A DNA stretch of 64,000 bases. It comes from Cryptomeria japonica (taxonomy: Eukaryota; Streptophyta; Pinopsida; Cupressales; Cupressaceae). Under the pieces are notes generated by a model that saw only the letters and a list, made by a program, of their open reading frames with translations, ran no database searches and was not told where the DNA came from. Position numbers and translations under genes: made by a program. Positions 55,460-64,000 of the stretch are shown here, piece by piece. How positions within the stretch are numbered: the first letter of the stretch is position 1; every line of letters begins with the position of its first letter. The DNA is taken from the NCBI RefSeq assembly GCF_030272615.1, contig NC_081413.1, positions 552,385,136 through 552,449,135 of the forward strand. Reading direction: 5' to 3'.

Positions 55460-56881
55460 TGTTGGATATTGTTGGCATATGATGAACCAGTATGCAGATT
55501 ATAATGTATGTTGTCATTGATGTCAATAAGTACAAGTAAACCGGTATGTAGATTAAAAGAAGTTGGTGAACTGGTATGAAGAGGTATGAAGAAATGCAGT
55601 GAATCGGTGTTAGGGTTTCACTAAGTGTGACTACCAGTTGGTAGTCTCAGCTCTAGGGTTACCAATTTGGCAATCCAGCTTGTGCGATGCAACCGATGAT
55701 ATTCTGTGACAAGTTAGCTAAGAGATGAGGATGAGATCGAGGTGCCACGTCAGCTTTGTGCACGTGAAGGATTTCCTTGAGAATCTTGCATGAGAAGATC
55801 GATTGTATTAAAAGTCTACCTCGGGAATGAATATTCTTCTTGGTGGTATGAGAAGAAAGAGTCATGAGTTACTGATTCCCATGTGTGGTGAAGAATGAAT
55901 GATGCAGATTGTCTTGTGATCTATTTGAAATTGTATTACTCTATGCAATGTGCTTGGACGGTCAAGATTGGACCGCCTGTATTGTAAACCTAAGATGCTT
56001 AGGGTTTAGGGTTTATGCTACCGACCTAACTATTGTCTATAAGGTCGATGATGTTTGTTATTGTAAGTTGTTGGCAAATGTTGTGTGTGTATCCAAGTGA
56101 TGAGATACTTGCCAGACCAGTAAAAGAAAACTATAGAGTGTGATTGCAGAGTAGAGGAACTGAAAAGGATCTGCCTTAGCATGTAGTGTTGTTATCAGAT
56201 CAGAGTATTTACCTGTTGTCTTCTAACCATTTCAACAGTTGGAAAATCCTTTTACCGGGTAGCTTTAATAGGCTTATTGTAAATCCTTTAACCGAGTGAC
56301 TCAAGATCATTGAGTTCTTCAAATCCTCTAGTGGGGTAACCTTTAATAGGGTATATAGCCATTCCTTAACCGGGTGAGCTTTAACAGGATCGGTTCCTAG
56401 CAGAACCTTATTGTAAAGTCTTTAACCAAACTAGGCTGCTAACAGAGCGAGCTTCAAAAGAGTTCAAAAACAAGCTTGTGGGTATTCATCCCCACCGTGG
56501 TTTTTCCCATTTGGGTTTTTACGTAAAAAATTTGTGTGTCATGAGTTGTGCATTTTTCATGTGATGATTATGTATTCTTTGTTTGAGTGATTATGCATGT
56601 CGAGTTAATAGCTTATGCTATTACTAGTATACCACATGCATATGTTTATGGGTGAAGTTATTATCAAATATTGAATGCATTTGAAGTGTTGAGACTTATC
56701 AGTGTATGGTGTCTGAAGTCTTGTTGTGTTTAACTGATATTGCCATGGTTAAGTTCAGTGATGATGACAACCAGTTGGTATTGCTTTAACTTGATAAGTT
56801 GTTGAGAAAGTTTTTGTCTGTACTGATTCACCCCCCCTCTCAGTAACAGTTAGGGTATCTATTGTTCATCATTATTCATCA
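55460..56881 (+). repeat. 3' LTR of the copia element
   Basis: 1422 bp, matching the 5' LTR throughout with small indels (for example one CTTTAACAGGGT unit fewer near 56345). Confidence 0.96.
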
Positions 56882-56886
56882 CCATC

Positions 56887-57130
56887 CACTGTCTATGTAC
56901 TCAGGTCCAAGGATCAACCTCACCACGGAAAGGAATGCGGTGTCTTCATAGATAAACAGGTTCATCAACCTATCATCGCTTATTCATCCCCAAAATGCGA
57001 CCTGTGTTTTGCTTGTCTCTAAAGAAAAGCTGGCCTCCATATTTAAAATCGAGATACCTATGATTCCAAAGTGGACATGCAAATCTGTCAGACTAACATT
57101 GACGTCTATAAATTGTTTGAATTTTTATCA
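56887..57130 (-). pseudogene. 5' part of the same interrupted ORF
   Basis: The minus-strand frame reads FIDVNVSLTDLHVHFGIIGI, MEASFSLETSKTQVAFWG, a stop, then DDRLMNLFIYEDTAFLSVV and LILGPEYIDSGW. Its last codons use the CCATC target site. When the element and one duplicate are set aside, the frame continues directly into the 49609-49464 block (GW followed by KNKTNANIV). This shows that the copia element landed inside a pre-existing ORF. Confidence 0.55.
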
Positions 57131-57368
57131 ACCTATGCCTTAATTTTTTAGTGCTTTCTAATAACTAAATTCATCTACCACATGTTCCATGTTATTCTAG
57201 AATTTAAGAAACTGCTCCATAGTCTATGGATGTTTTTGTACACTTACATATATCCATATCAGGCTCCTCCATATCATGCTATCCTACAAAGACCTTGGAT
57301 TCATATGACGCACACAACTAATAAAAATTTTCATCGACTAACAAGGCGCGTTATGCGCTTTCGTGTAT

Positions 57369-57715
57369 GAGCGCTCCAAAACAGTAGTATGCAATGACTA
57401 ACACGCCTATTAGTCGCTCTTTTTACACCATTGATTATGCAATCAACGAGCAATGATTGACTAACACAATGTTAACATGTTGTACAATAGGTGCTCCCAC
57501 TCCAAAGCGGACCTTTCGTACAACGTGTTAGGATAGGTTAGTCAATCGCAACCGTTAATTGCAAAATCAACGGTGTAAAACTCTTTACTAACACGCGTGT
57601 TAGTAAATCTGCACTATTGTTTTCGAACCAGAATACACGCCTCCGATGCAGACTCCGCTCCCAGACACGCGTGTTAGTCAATCCGTACTATCATTTTAGA
57701 GCCAGAATAGACGCG
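57369..57715. repeat. Two TATTCTGGCTCC elements head to head, plus an extra right-end fragment
   Basis: Copy 1 runs forward from GCGCTCCAAAACAG (57369) through GACTAACACGCCTATTAGTC to TGTACAATAGG. Copy 2 runs backward from CTCCAAAGCGGACCTTTCG through TTACTAACACGCGTGTTAG to TTTTCGAACCAGAATACACG (57680). They meet at about 57513, so the whole 57369-57680 is an imperfect palindrome of about 310 bp. A further tip fragment, ACACGCGTGTTAGTCAATCC ... AGAGCCAGAATAGACGCG, follows to 57715. Confidence 0.85.
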
Positions 57716-57805
57716 TCCAATTTTGTATTTATTTTATTTTTTAATAAATCTATTTATGTAAATATATTTTGATTGAGATAGTGTGTATTAGTTTATAAGT
57801 TATTT

Positions 57806-57960
57806 TATGGCTCCAAAGTGGACCTTTCGTACAATGTGTTAGTGACAGGTTAGTCAATTACAACCGATAATTGCAAAATTGAAGGTGTAAAACAGGCGAC
57901 TAACATGTGTGTTAGTAAATCCTTATTGTGGTTTTGGAGCCAGAATAGACGAGTGTGCAT
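57806..57960 (-). repeat. TATTCTGGCTCC small element, complete copy
   Basis: TATGGCTCCAAAGTGGACC, TTCGTACAATGTGTTAGTGA, AGGTTAGTCAATTACAACC, GACTAACATGTGTGTTAGT and TTTTGGAGCCAGAATAGAC appear in the order expected for the reverse orientation. Tips of 57811-57818 and 57933-57950 are inverse to each other. Confidence 0.85.
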
Positions 57961-58403
57961 CTCAGGAAGCATAATGAGAAAAGGCACCCTTATGAATGCA
58001 AAAAGTTCCTGTTTGAATATTAATCTTTTGTATCCTAAAGAGTAAGTAAAAATTACAAATAATGGAAATTTACACTATCAGGATAAGTCAGCCCGATAAA
58101 AACACAGGAAACAAATACTAATTGTTGATCGACGTATCATATACCTATAACAATGCATGGAAATCCAAGGTCGGACCTATCGACATCACTCTCATCAATT
58201 ATAGTATGAATTCAACAACAATTATATCAAAGAATCATATACCGATAAGCGTCGCTAACCAATAAGCGAGCCGTGGCCCAGGATCTGCCGTCCTCCAACA
58301 TGTCCATGTAGTTTCACGTGGACCTCGACGTTTGAAACCGGTGAGTCCACGACAAGTCCACGTCATATTTTGTGGGTCCGACAGCTCAACCAAATTGACA
58401 TGG

Positions 58404-58480
58404 TATGCATGTCTCACACGTATGTCGATACATGTTGTCTGTACGACAGGTCACTTTTGGAACCAGAATAGACACATCCC
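58404..58480. repeat. Relative of the 20150-20445 tip repeats
   Basis: GCATGTCTCACACGTATGTC, GATACATGTTGTC and TTTTGGAACCAGAATAGACA occur in the same order as at 20210-20270, linking the two repeat clusters. Confidence 0.75.
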
Positions 58481-58990
58481 ACAGAAGGGTGCCCTAGGAA
58501 GTTGACATAAAAGCTACTACCATTATTGTCCTTTCTCGTCTGATCACTGCGCCTGCAACCAACTTTCTAGGCTGGCTGTTTCAGACTTCCGTGCTTTTTT
58601 CGATCATGGCAGAACCAGTTGGACTGCAATTCAAGCATTTTATGTGGATGCTCATCAATTAAAAAGTTTGAAGTAAATCCGATAAGATGCATTTTCTAAA
58701 GAGTTTACCTTATAACAATTCAATTGTGAGGACAGGGAATCTGTTGCACCGTGGCCTGTATAAATTGATTGGCAGAAGGCTTGATTTGACATAAAGCCTG
58801 CCTTAATTATCGTCCTTTCTCATCTGTTGAATTAGAGCCACATACATTGCGCTTACTTTTTGACTTGGCAGAATTCTATCTTTGATAATTCATGGAAAAT
58901 GAGCAATGGCCTGTTATGAAAATTAGATCTGAAAGAGGGGAATGACAAAGAAAAAAGCTCTTCTTACTCTGCCGAATTGATCTTTTCAAA
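58480..58990. other. Upstream flank of the NB-ARC gene
   Basis: No ORF. TATAAAT at about 58758 is a possible TATA box some 235 bp before the first ATG (58993), but the support is weak. Confidence 0.35.
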
Positions 58991-59235
58991 CAATGAAGAT
59001 AACAGCGCTACTTATATTTTCTTTCTTCTGTGTTTTATTTCCCCTTCTAAAAAAGAAACCATCTAAGATGGCAAAAAAGTTGTGTTCTTTTTGCTGTTGC
59101 TCTTGCTGCGGTTTAACTTCCCCTTCTAAAAAAGAAGCCATTTCTAGGTCTCCTGACCAACAAAGCACTACAACCACGTCCTTGCCTTTACAACCTTCTG
59201 AATAGGAGCCCATTGCTGGACCTTCCACAACCACT

Positions 59236-59328
59236 ATGACTGATTTTAACAATTTTCTACACAAGTTCAATGATATAAGCCAGATTGAGGGTCTAATTCC
59301 GGTTTTGGAAGAGCTGTTGAAGATTGTG
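59236..59328 (+). CDS. NLR exon 1 (from second ATG)
   Basis: MTDFNNFLHKFNDISQIEG continues to LLKIV at GTG|GTAAGT, a strong donor. The exon is in frame with the upstream 58993 ATG apart from the TAG at 59203. Confidence 0.6.
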
Positions 59329-59473
59329 GTAAGTTATCTACACCTATGTTTTAAATTGTTAGAAATATAATCTTATACTACAGGAATTTCTGCAAATCTA
59401 CAGTTAACAATATCTTTTGCTTAACAAGAAGCTTAGGCTGTACTGATTCCAAATATGTTGTTGCCCAATACAG

Positions 59474-59587
59474 TCAGGAGATAAGAGTGATGATAGAGGA
59501 TCTAGTTCAGCAGCAGGCTCTTGTATTCAAGATGGCCAAATGATCCTGGAGATGCTAGATAAACGCATTGGCAAGCGTTCTTTAAAG
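59474..59587 (+). CDS. NLR exon 2
   Basis: Acceptor CCCAATACAG, donor AAG|GTAAAA. The exon is 114 bp, phase 0 at both ends, with no stop. It encodes a short polar linker ending LEMLDKRIGKRSLK. Confidence 0.7.
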
Positions 59588-59720
59588 GTAAAATTTCCAT
59601 TTCAGAACTATAAAGTTAACATTCCTCTATGATTTACCACTTGGCAGTTATTAAGCACTTGAAAATAAATTATTTTAAATGGATGTTGATTGTCATACCC
59701 TATGGATGGCTTCCGTACAG

Positions 59721-60038
59721 AAAAATTCTACAGATAGCACAATTGCAGAGATTGAAAATATTTGTATAGAAGTGCTCAAAGGCTCTGAGAAGATTCCTAA
59801 AGTAGGAATGGCACTTTGCATGTTGGGATCTGTAATCGAGAGATTTAGTCAGATGTCTGACAACAAGAGTGAGTGCCTTGAAGTTTTGAGAAGAATGCTT
59901 AGTCTTGGGAAGCAAATTCTGCAGCTGAATGAGCAAATTCCAGACCAGAAGGAAAAACTAAATGAGGCAGTTCAGTGCATTGTTGTAGGAAGCAGCATGT
60001 GCATCTCCCAACTTGCAAGGTCCAATATTTTTAGGTCA
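59721..60038 (+). CDS. NLR exon 3
   Basis: The acceptor CCGTACAG opens a stop-free frame of about 105 codons (NSTDSTIAEIENICIEVLKG ... LARSNIF). Two donors are possible (GTCAGT at 60035 or GTTCAG at 60039); only the second keeps frame with exon 4. Confidence 0.7.
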
Positions 60039-60330
60039 GTTCAGTTATTTAATGCAGACAATTTTTGTTGCTGCAAGTAATATTTAAATCAAACTTTTAA
60101 GAAAAAAATACTTTTAAGAATCTGCTTGTTGCATTTTTTTGTCTGGATAATCTAGGATTGATTTTTCTTTGGGATAAGAGTTTGTGAGTATAGTTTTAAC
60201 AAATTTGAGCTAGATGATCCCTTCTGCCAAATTAGATAGCACTTCAATTTGTTACATGGTTTCTTACTTCACTTGGTTTATAGATCATCATCTACTTGTT
60301 CCTCTCCATTATTCATTTGCTTGTTTTCTC

Positions 60331-60456
60331 TTGTAATAGAAAAAAATTAGTTACTATACTAGTGCTGACATCATTTTCTTTTGGTTTATTCTCTTGTAAT
60401 AGAAAAAAATTAGTTACTATTCTAGTGCTGACATCATTTTCTTTTGGTTTATTCTT
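60331..60456. repeat. 63-bp tandem duplication in the intron
   Basis: TTGTAATAGAAAAAAATTAG starts at 60331 and 60394; each continues AGTGCTGACATCATTTTC. The copies are nearly identical. Confidence 0.95.
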
Positions 60457-60704
60457 TCGATTAGGATTTCTTCCATTCACAAGGTTTATAAATTTTTAGT
60501 TGCTTAAAGACAACATTTCCGATTTTTTTCCCAATGAAGAGATGATCATCTTCTCTTCTTACAAATCTTCCGATCTTTTTTTTTTTTCTTTTTTTCCAAG
60601 GAAGAGATGATCATCTTCTCCCCTTTCATCACTTATGAGATTTTCATGATTTTCTTTCAATTTCATTTTCTCTACTCTGTTTTCTAAAATTAATATGAAT
60701 TCAC

Positions 60705-60795
60705 TAAATACAAGCTGTCCCAAAGATCTCAATTTGTGCTATAATTTAAGGGAACCAAATACAGGCTGTCTCAAAGATCTCAATTTCTGCTGTAC
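60705..60795. repeat. Short tandem duplication in the intron (period about 53)
   Basis: AAATACAAGCTGTCCCAAAG and AAATACAGGCTGTCTCAAAG both continue ATCTCAATTT. Confidence 0.9.
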
Positions 60796-62148
60796 TTTTA
60801 TTCCCTACATTAGATTGCTTTTCAATTGTACATTATCTTGGGCTACCTCTAATGATAATTTAGATTCCTCTTCATTGTGATCTTTGAAATTTTTTAATTT
60901 CTTAATGTAATTATTCTTCAAAATAACATTTTTCAACATGTTCACTCCATTCATTTACCTCTTTTCACTCAAATGCTTTCACAATCACATTTAAGGGCTT
61001 TCAATCTATTGATAATTCTATTAACACATTAAAGAAACTAGCTTTTTCCTATTTTAGCAATTCTATTTTTTGACTAATCTTAAATTCTTTGATTTTCCTC
61101 TTGAAAACAACTTTTGTTCACAAGGTGAGTATTTATTGTGACCATTCTTTCCATCTTCTCACTGTTTGTTTTTTAAATAATTCTTTATTCTTTTCTTTTT
61201 TTATTTTCTTTCTTATTATGGCATGTCTCATACTACACCAACATCTACCATAATTCCTCCAACTCAAACTCTAATTTTTTTAAACTTTATTTGCTAGTCT
61301 TATTTTCTTCTACCCCTGCCTTTCTCTTTTTTTTCTTTCAACTTGATTATCCTCTTTTTTCACGTCCTAATGCAACTCTTTTGCATCAAGAACCATAACC
61401 ATTATTGCCCTCTAAACTATTCAGAATTCTTATTATGTGTTTACTCCCTATATCTAATATCAAATTGATACAAACAATGTTTGCTGATACAAGTTAATCT
61501 AATTGTTAAGGAGTGAAAACACAACCTACAAGATGAAGAAACAAAAACTATTTATGCAAACTAATGATTTTACTGTCTGTATTCTATTAACTTACGATGT
61601 ATATAGAATCTGATGTAGAATAATATATTATTATAGTAAAAAATAAACATATAACACTTACATTGATCTTACAAACTAAAATAACACAAAAAAAGTCATA
61701 ATAAACTATAACAAATATATTTAAAAAAATTAATTTTTTTTAAATGATGTCTCTGATCTATCTCCTCTCCCTCCAAAACTAAACGAAGGCGCTTCCCCTA
61801 AATTGTCCTTGCTAATACCCCTAATTCAATGGCGACCTCATTTTTCATCATCATTTGAATAGTTTTATTTGAACTGTTACATGTGTAATTAATTAAATCC
61901 AAAACGTTTGAGTTGAAAGGTAAAGAAGTGGATTGGTGCAATGCAATGAAAATGGATATTGGATTTTAGTTATAACTTATAGATATTGGATTTTAGTTAT
62001 AACTTATAACTGGCTAAATGATAGTCTTCTTTTTCTCTGGAATCATTATATTTCTCATGTTTTGACATTTATTCAATCAACATATTTAATGTAATTCCAA
62101 TGTATGAATTGTGTGAAAGTTTCTTACCGCTACAATGAATGCCGATAG

Positions 62149-62299
62149 TTTAAAGGCTTTTCAACTCAAGTAGACCGCTTGTATAGTGACATCCAATTGT
62201 TAGCTGGAATTGCAATAGGGAAAAGAGTAACTGACATTGGGGACAGAGTGCCCAAGATTGCTTCACAATCTCGGAAAATCTATGCATACCAACCCATAG
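62149..62299 (+). CDS. NLR exon 4
   Basis: Acceptor ATGCCGATAG, donor CATAG|GTAGGA. The exon is 151 bp, ending in phase 1, which is completed by the first two bases of exon 5 to give Val-Gly-Ile-Glu. It encodes STQVDRLYSDIQLLAGIAIG ... KIYAYQPI, the end of the helical domain and the linker that leads into NB-ARC. Confidence 0.75.
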
Positions 62300-62389
62300 G
62301 TAGGATATTTTTCAACTAGAATGATATTTTCTTATCATGTTTTGTGTTCTGCCACAAGCTTTGACTAAGTTTTTCCACAAACTTTACAG

Positions 62390-63249
62390 TTGGAATTGAG
62401 AGAGCAAAGGAAACTGTAATTCAGCTTCTGGATTTGAATGCACAAGACACAATACCAATTGTTGTGGTTGTCTATGGTTTCGGTGGGATTGGTAAGACCA
62501 CACTCGCTGATGCCGTTTATGCCCACCTCAACCCCCAATCTTATAAGCATTGCAGAATTCATATGAATCAAGATTGTACCTACAATGATCTGAAGGGCCT
62601 CCAGCAACAGATTTTGTATGGATTGTTCAGAGAGAACTTGCAAATGAAAAACTGTGATGAATGTCGGGGAATTTTACAATCATAGAGAATGCTAATCAGC
62701 CCTTACTTCTATACATTGACAATGGTCTCAAAAGTACAGATCTTGAACAACTTCTACCTCAAGGCTTGGGTAGTTGCCTCCCACCAAATAGTAGAATACT
62801 TATATTTGTCGACAGAGATATTGAATGTCGACAATATGATGTGAATCCTCTTCCAGAGACAGAGGCTAGAAAAATTTTGTTGAAGAAAGTCTCAGACTAT
62901 AATGATGAAAATAATATAGCCAATCTCCTTAAGCTATGTGGTGGTGTTCCGCTTCTACTAGAATTAGCTGGTTCACAATTGGCTCTAAACAACGGAAATA
63001 CAAAGAATATAGTGTTAGACATTCTTTAAAGAAGGAGAGAAGGTCAAGGAGAGAGATATAAATGACCGCATGGTTTTTTTTGTGTATGATAGACTCTTGG
63101 AACCAGTTCAAGAGGCCTTTTTAGATATCGCATCCTTCTTTTGTAAGGATTGGAGTAGTGAGTATGTGGCCTACATAGTTGGAGAGGAGGAATTGAGAGG
63201 TCTAGAAGCTGCATCATTCATCAAGACATATATCTCTCTAAACTATTGA
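62390..63249 (+). pseudogene. NLR exon 5: NB-ARC domain with two compensating frameshifts
   Basis: It follows acceptor ACTTTACAG. The first frame runs to a TAG after ECRGILQS (about 62683). The next block (62661-63029, one frame over) holds kinase-2, RNBS-B and GLPL. After a run TTTAAAGAAGG near 63025 the original frame resumes with DRMVFFVYDRLLEPVQEAFLD and ends at TGA 63247. The aligned motifs show that both shifts are small indels or sequence errors, not introns, since no GT-AG pair fits. Confidence 0.85.
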
Positions 63250-64000
63250 AACACTTTGTCTCTATTAAAACCAACAAAATAACCTATGAACCTCCTCGTT
63301 GAAGCTCTAATTTGTACAAATAACAAATAAAAACATGGGATGATTTTGATTAACCATTTAAAATCCCAAAGGAGTTATGGCATCCAAATTGGTTGGACTA
63401 AATCCCAACACCCACCTTGGTCTAAGATGCTTTTGATTAGCATATGTCAAAAGATAAAGGACCAAAAAGTAGTCAACCATTTTTGGTCCATTCACGGGAT
63501 AATTTGAGCGCATCATTACATGCTCACATTATGGCTTCATCAAGATGAGCCTAGAATGATCATTATTGTTGAAAATGAGGTGAAGAAAGCTTGCAATGCC
63601 AACTAAGATACATGTTCAACTTCAAATCTAAAATTAATTATACCAAATTTGAAACATAAATGCGATAGCACTATTGAACATAAATGAAAAATCAACAAAC
63701 CAATAAGACATGACCAAATTTACGTGGAGAAATCCTTTCCAAAAAAAAAACACAACTAGAGAAAGAGGGAAGTGTATTATTAATCTTCAAAAGATAGATA
63801 ATGATAATAATACACTTTACTTCACTTCTCCAACCAAACCTTGTAGCATTTCGATACCTTCAAATAACTCATATGAAACTTCTATGACATGGCTCCAATT
63901 TATAGAAAACTGGGAGAGAAAAAACCATAGTTGTTTCTCAAAATAAGAAGCAAAAAACCACTTGTGAAAGCCCATGCTTCAAAAATTAGACATCCATGAG
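63250..64000. other. No gene seen; 3' flank of the NLR remnant
   Basis: AT-rich. The phrase CAAATTTACGTGGAGAAATCC (63715-63735) is reminiscent of sequences common in plant LTRs, but no element end is visible before the window edge. The 78-codon frame at 63710-63946 is low-complexity and not called. Confidence 0.5.

Larger units (their letters stand above)
49615..56881 (+). mobile_element. Complete Ty1/copia LTR retrotransposon, inactivated
   Basis: The 7267-bp element has two LTRs (49615-51054 and 55460-56881), both starting TGTTGGATATTG and ending TTATTCATCA. Identical 5-bp target duplications CCATC lie at 49610-49614 and 56882-56886. A primer site complementary to initiator-Met tRNA, and a polypurine tract, are in the expected places. 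Internal order is gag, protease, integrase, reverse transcriptase, RNase H, which defines the copia superfamily. The polyprotein frame holds from 51126 to about 53687, then shifts once (about 53690) and holds to 55224. At least nine stops interrupt it. The first 190 bases of the LTRs differ at 14 positions by my count, all transitions. Confidence 0.97.
60039..62148 (+). other. 2.1-kb intron of the NLR gene, pyrimidine-rich
   Basis: The intron is T/C-rich (especially 60520-61420) with two small tandem duplications, listed separately. I see no inserted transposon with clear ends. Frames inside are chance. Confidence 0.6.
58993..63249 (+). pseudogene. NB-ARC (NLR-type) resistance gene, five exons, frameshifted and lacking LRRs
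   Basis: Exons by GT-AG and phase: 58993 or 59236-59328, 59474-59587, 59721 to about 60038, 62149-62299 and 62390-63249. Exon 1 from 58993 has a hydrophobic start (LLIFSFFCVLFPLL) and a cysteine cluster (CSFCCCSCCG). It hits a TAG at 59203, and an in-frame ATG (MTDFNNFLHKFND) follows at 59236. Exons 2-4 form a helical N-terminal domain reminiscent of HeLo/RPW8-like four-helix regions (VLRRMLSLGKQILQLNEQIP). The NB-ARC part in exon 5 has the P-loop GFGGIGKTTLA (62476-62508), kinase-2-like LLLYIDN, RNBS-B-like NSRILIFVDRD, GLPL as CGGVPLLLELAGSQL, and RNBS-D-like AFLDIASFF. The frame shifts at about 62670 and returns at about 63025. It stops at 63249 with no leucine-rich repeats after it. Function would be immune-receptor signalling; this copy is probably dead. 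Confidence 0.88.

Noticed and set aside
59721-60080. Kinase or other enzyme domain in NLR exon 3
   Set aside because: Only helical, charged sequence is visible; no catalytic motif.

Overview
This window looks like a stretch of a large, repeat-choked plant nuclear genome, most likely a gymnosperm (conifer-like). The reasons are a plant L1-type LINE with a DUF4283 ORF1, a Ty1/copia element primed by the initiator-Met tRNA, an intron-bearing Mutator-like transposase, a plant NB-ARC resistance-type gene, AT-rich spacers, and almost no intact host genes. The species call is inference; the sequence alone does not fix it. Nearly every coding region is broken by stops or frameshifts.

Layout. 1-6.6 kb: a minus-strand LINE (ORF1, endonuclease, reverse transcriptase, zf-RVT, RNase H) running off the left edge. 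6.6-10.8 kb: AT-rich spacer with telomere-like CCCTAA/TTAGGG tracts. 10.9-12.8 kb: copy A of an uncharacterised gene family with coiled-coil tails. 13-17.4 kb: AT-rich spacer. 17.4-30 kb: a region full of small inverted repeats whose tips carry TATTCTGGCTCC. It surrounds a decayed plus-strand multi-exon gene (about 22.4-28.2 kb) with internal peptide repeats, a DUF8039-like exon and a coiled-coil exon. 30-34.6 kb: a minus-strand MULE transposase with three recognisable introns and a SWIM finger. 35.1-38.2 kb (+) and 43.9-38.8 kb (-): copies B and C of the uncharacterised family, tail to tail. C is split by a solo LTR (40320-41897) with a perfect CATGC target duplication. 44.4-48.4 kb: an element with diverged inverted arms of about 0.55 kb enclosing an unidentified ORF. 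49.6-56.9 kb: a complete but dead Ty1/copia element with a CCATC target duplication, inserted into an older minus-strand ORF. 57.3-58.5 kb: more TATTCTGGCTCC-family repeats. 59.0-63.25 kb: a five-exon NB-ARC gene, frameshifted and without LRRs. 63.3-64 kb: spacer.

How the parts relate. The window is mainly a stack of nested insertions: copia into an ORF, a solo LTR into copy C, and small inverted-repeat elements inside larger ones. The two most interesting under-explained signals are (1) the TATTCTGGCTCC / ACTAACACGCGTGTTAGT inverted-repeat family, present at more than a dozen sites around both the 22-28 kb gene and the 45-57 kb region, and (2) the three-copy ORF family A/B/C, which has no polymerase nearby but, in B and C, ends just before purine tracts resembling LTR-element polypurine tracts.
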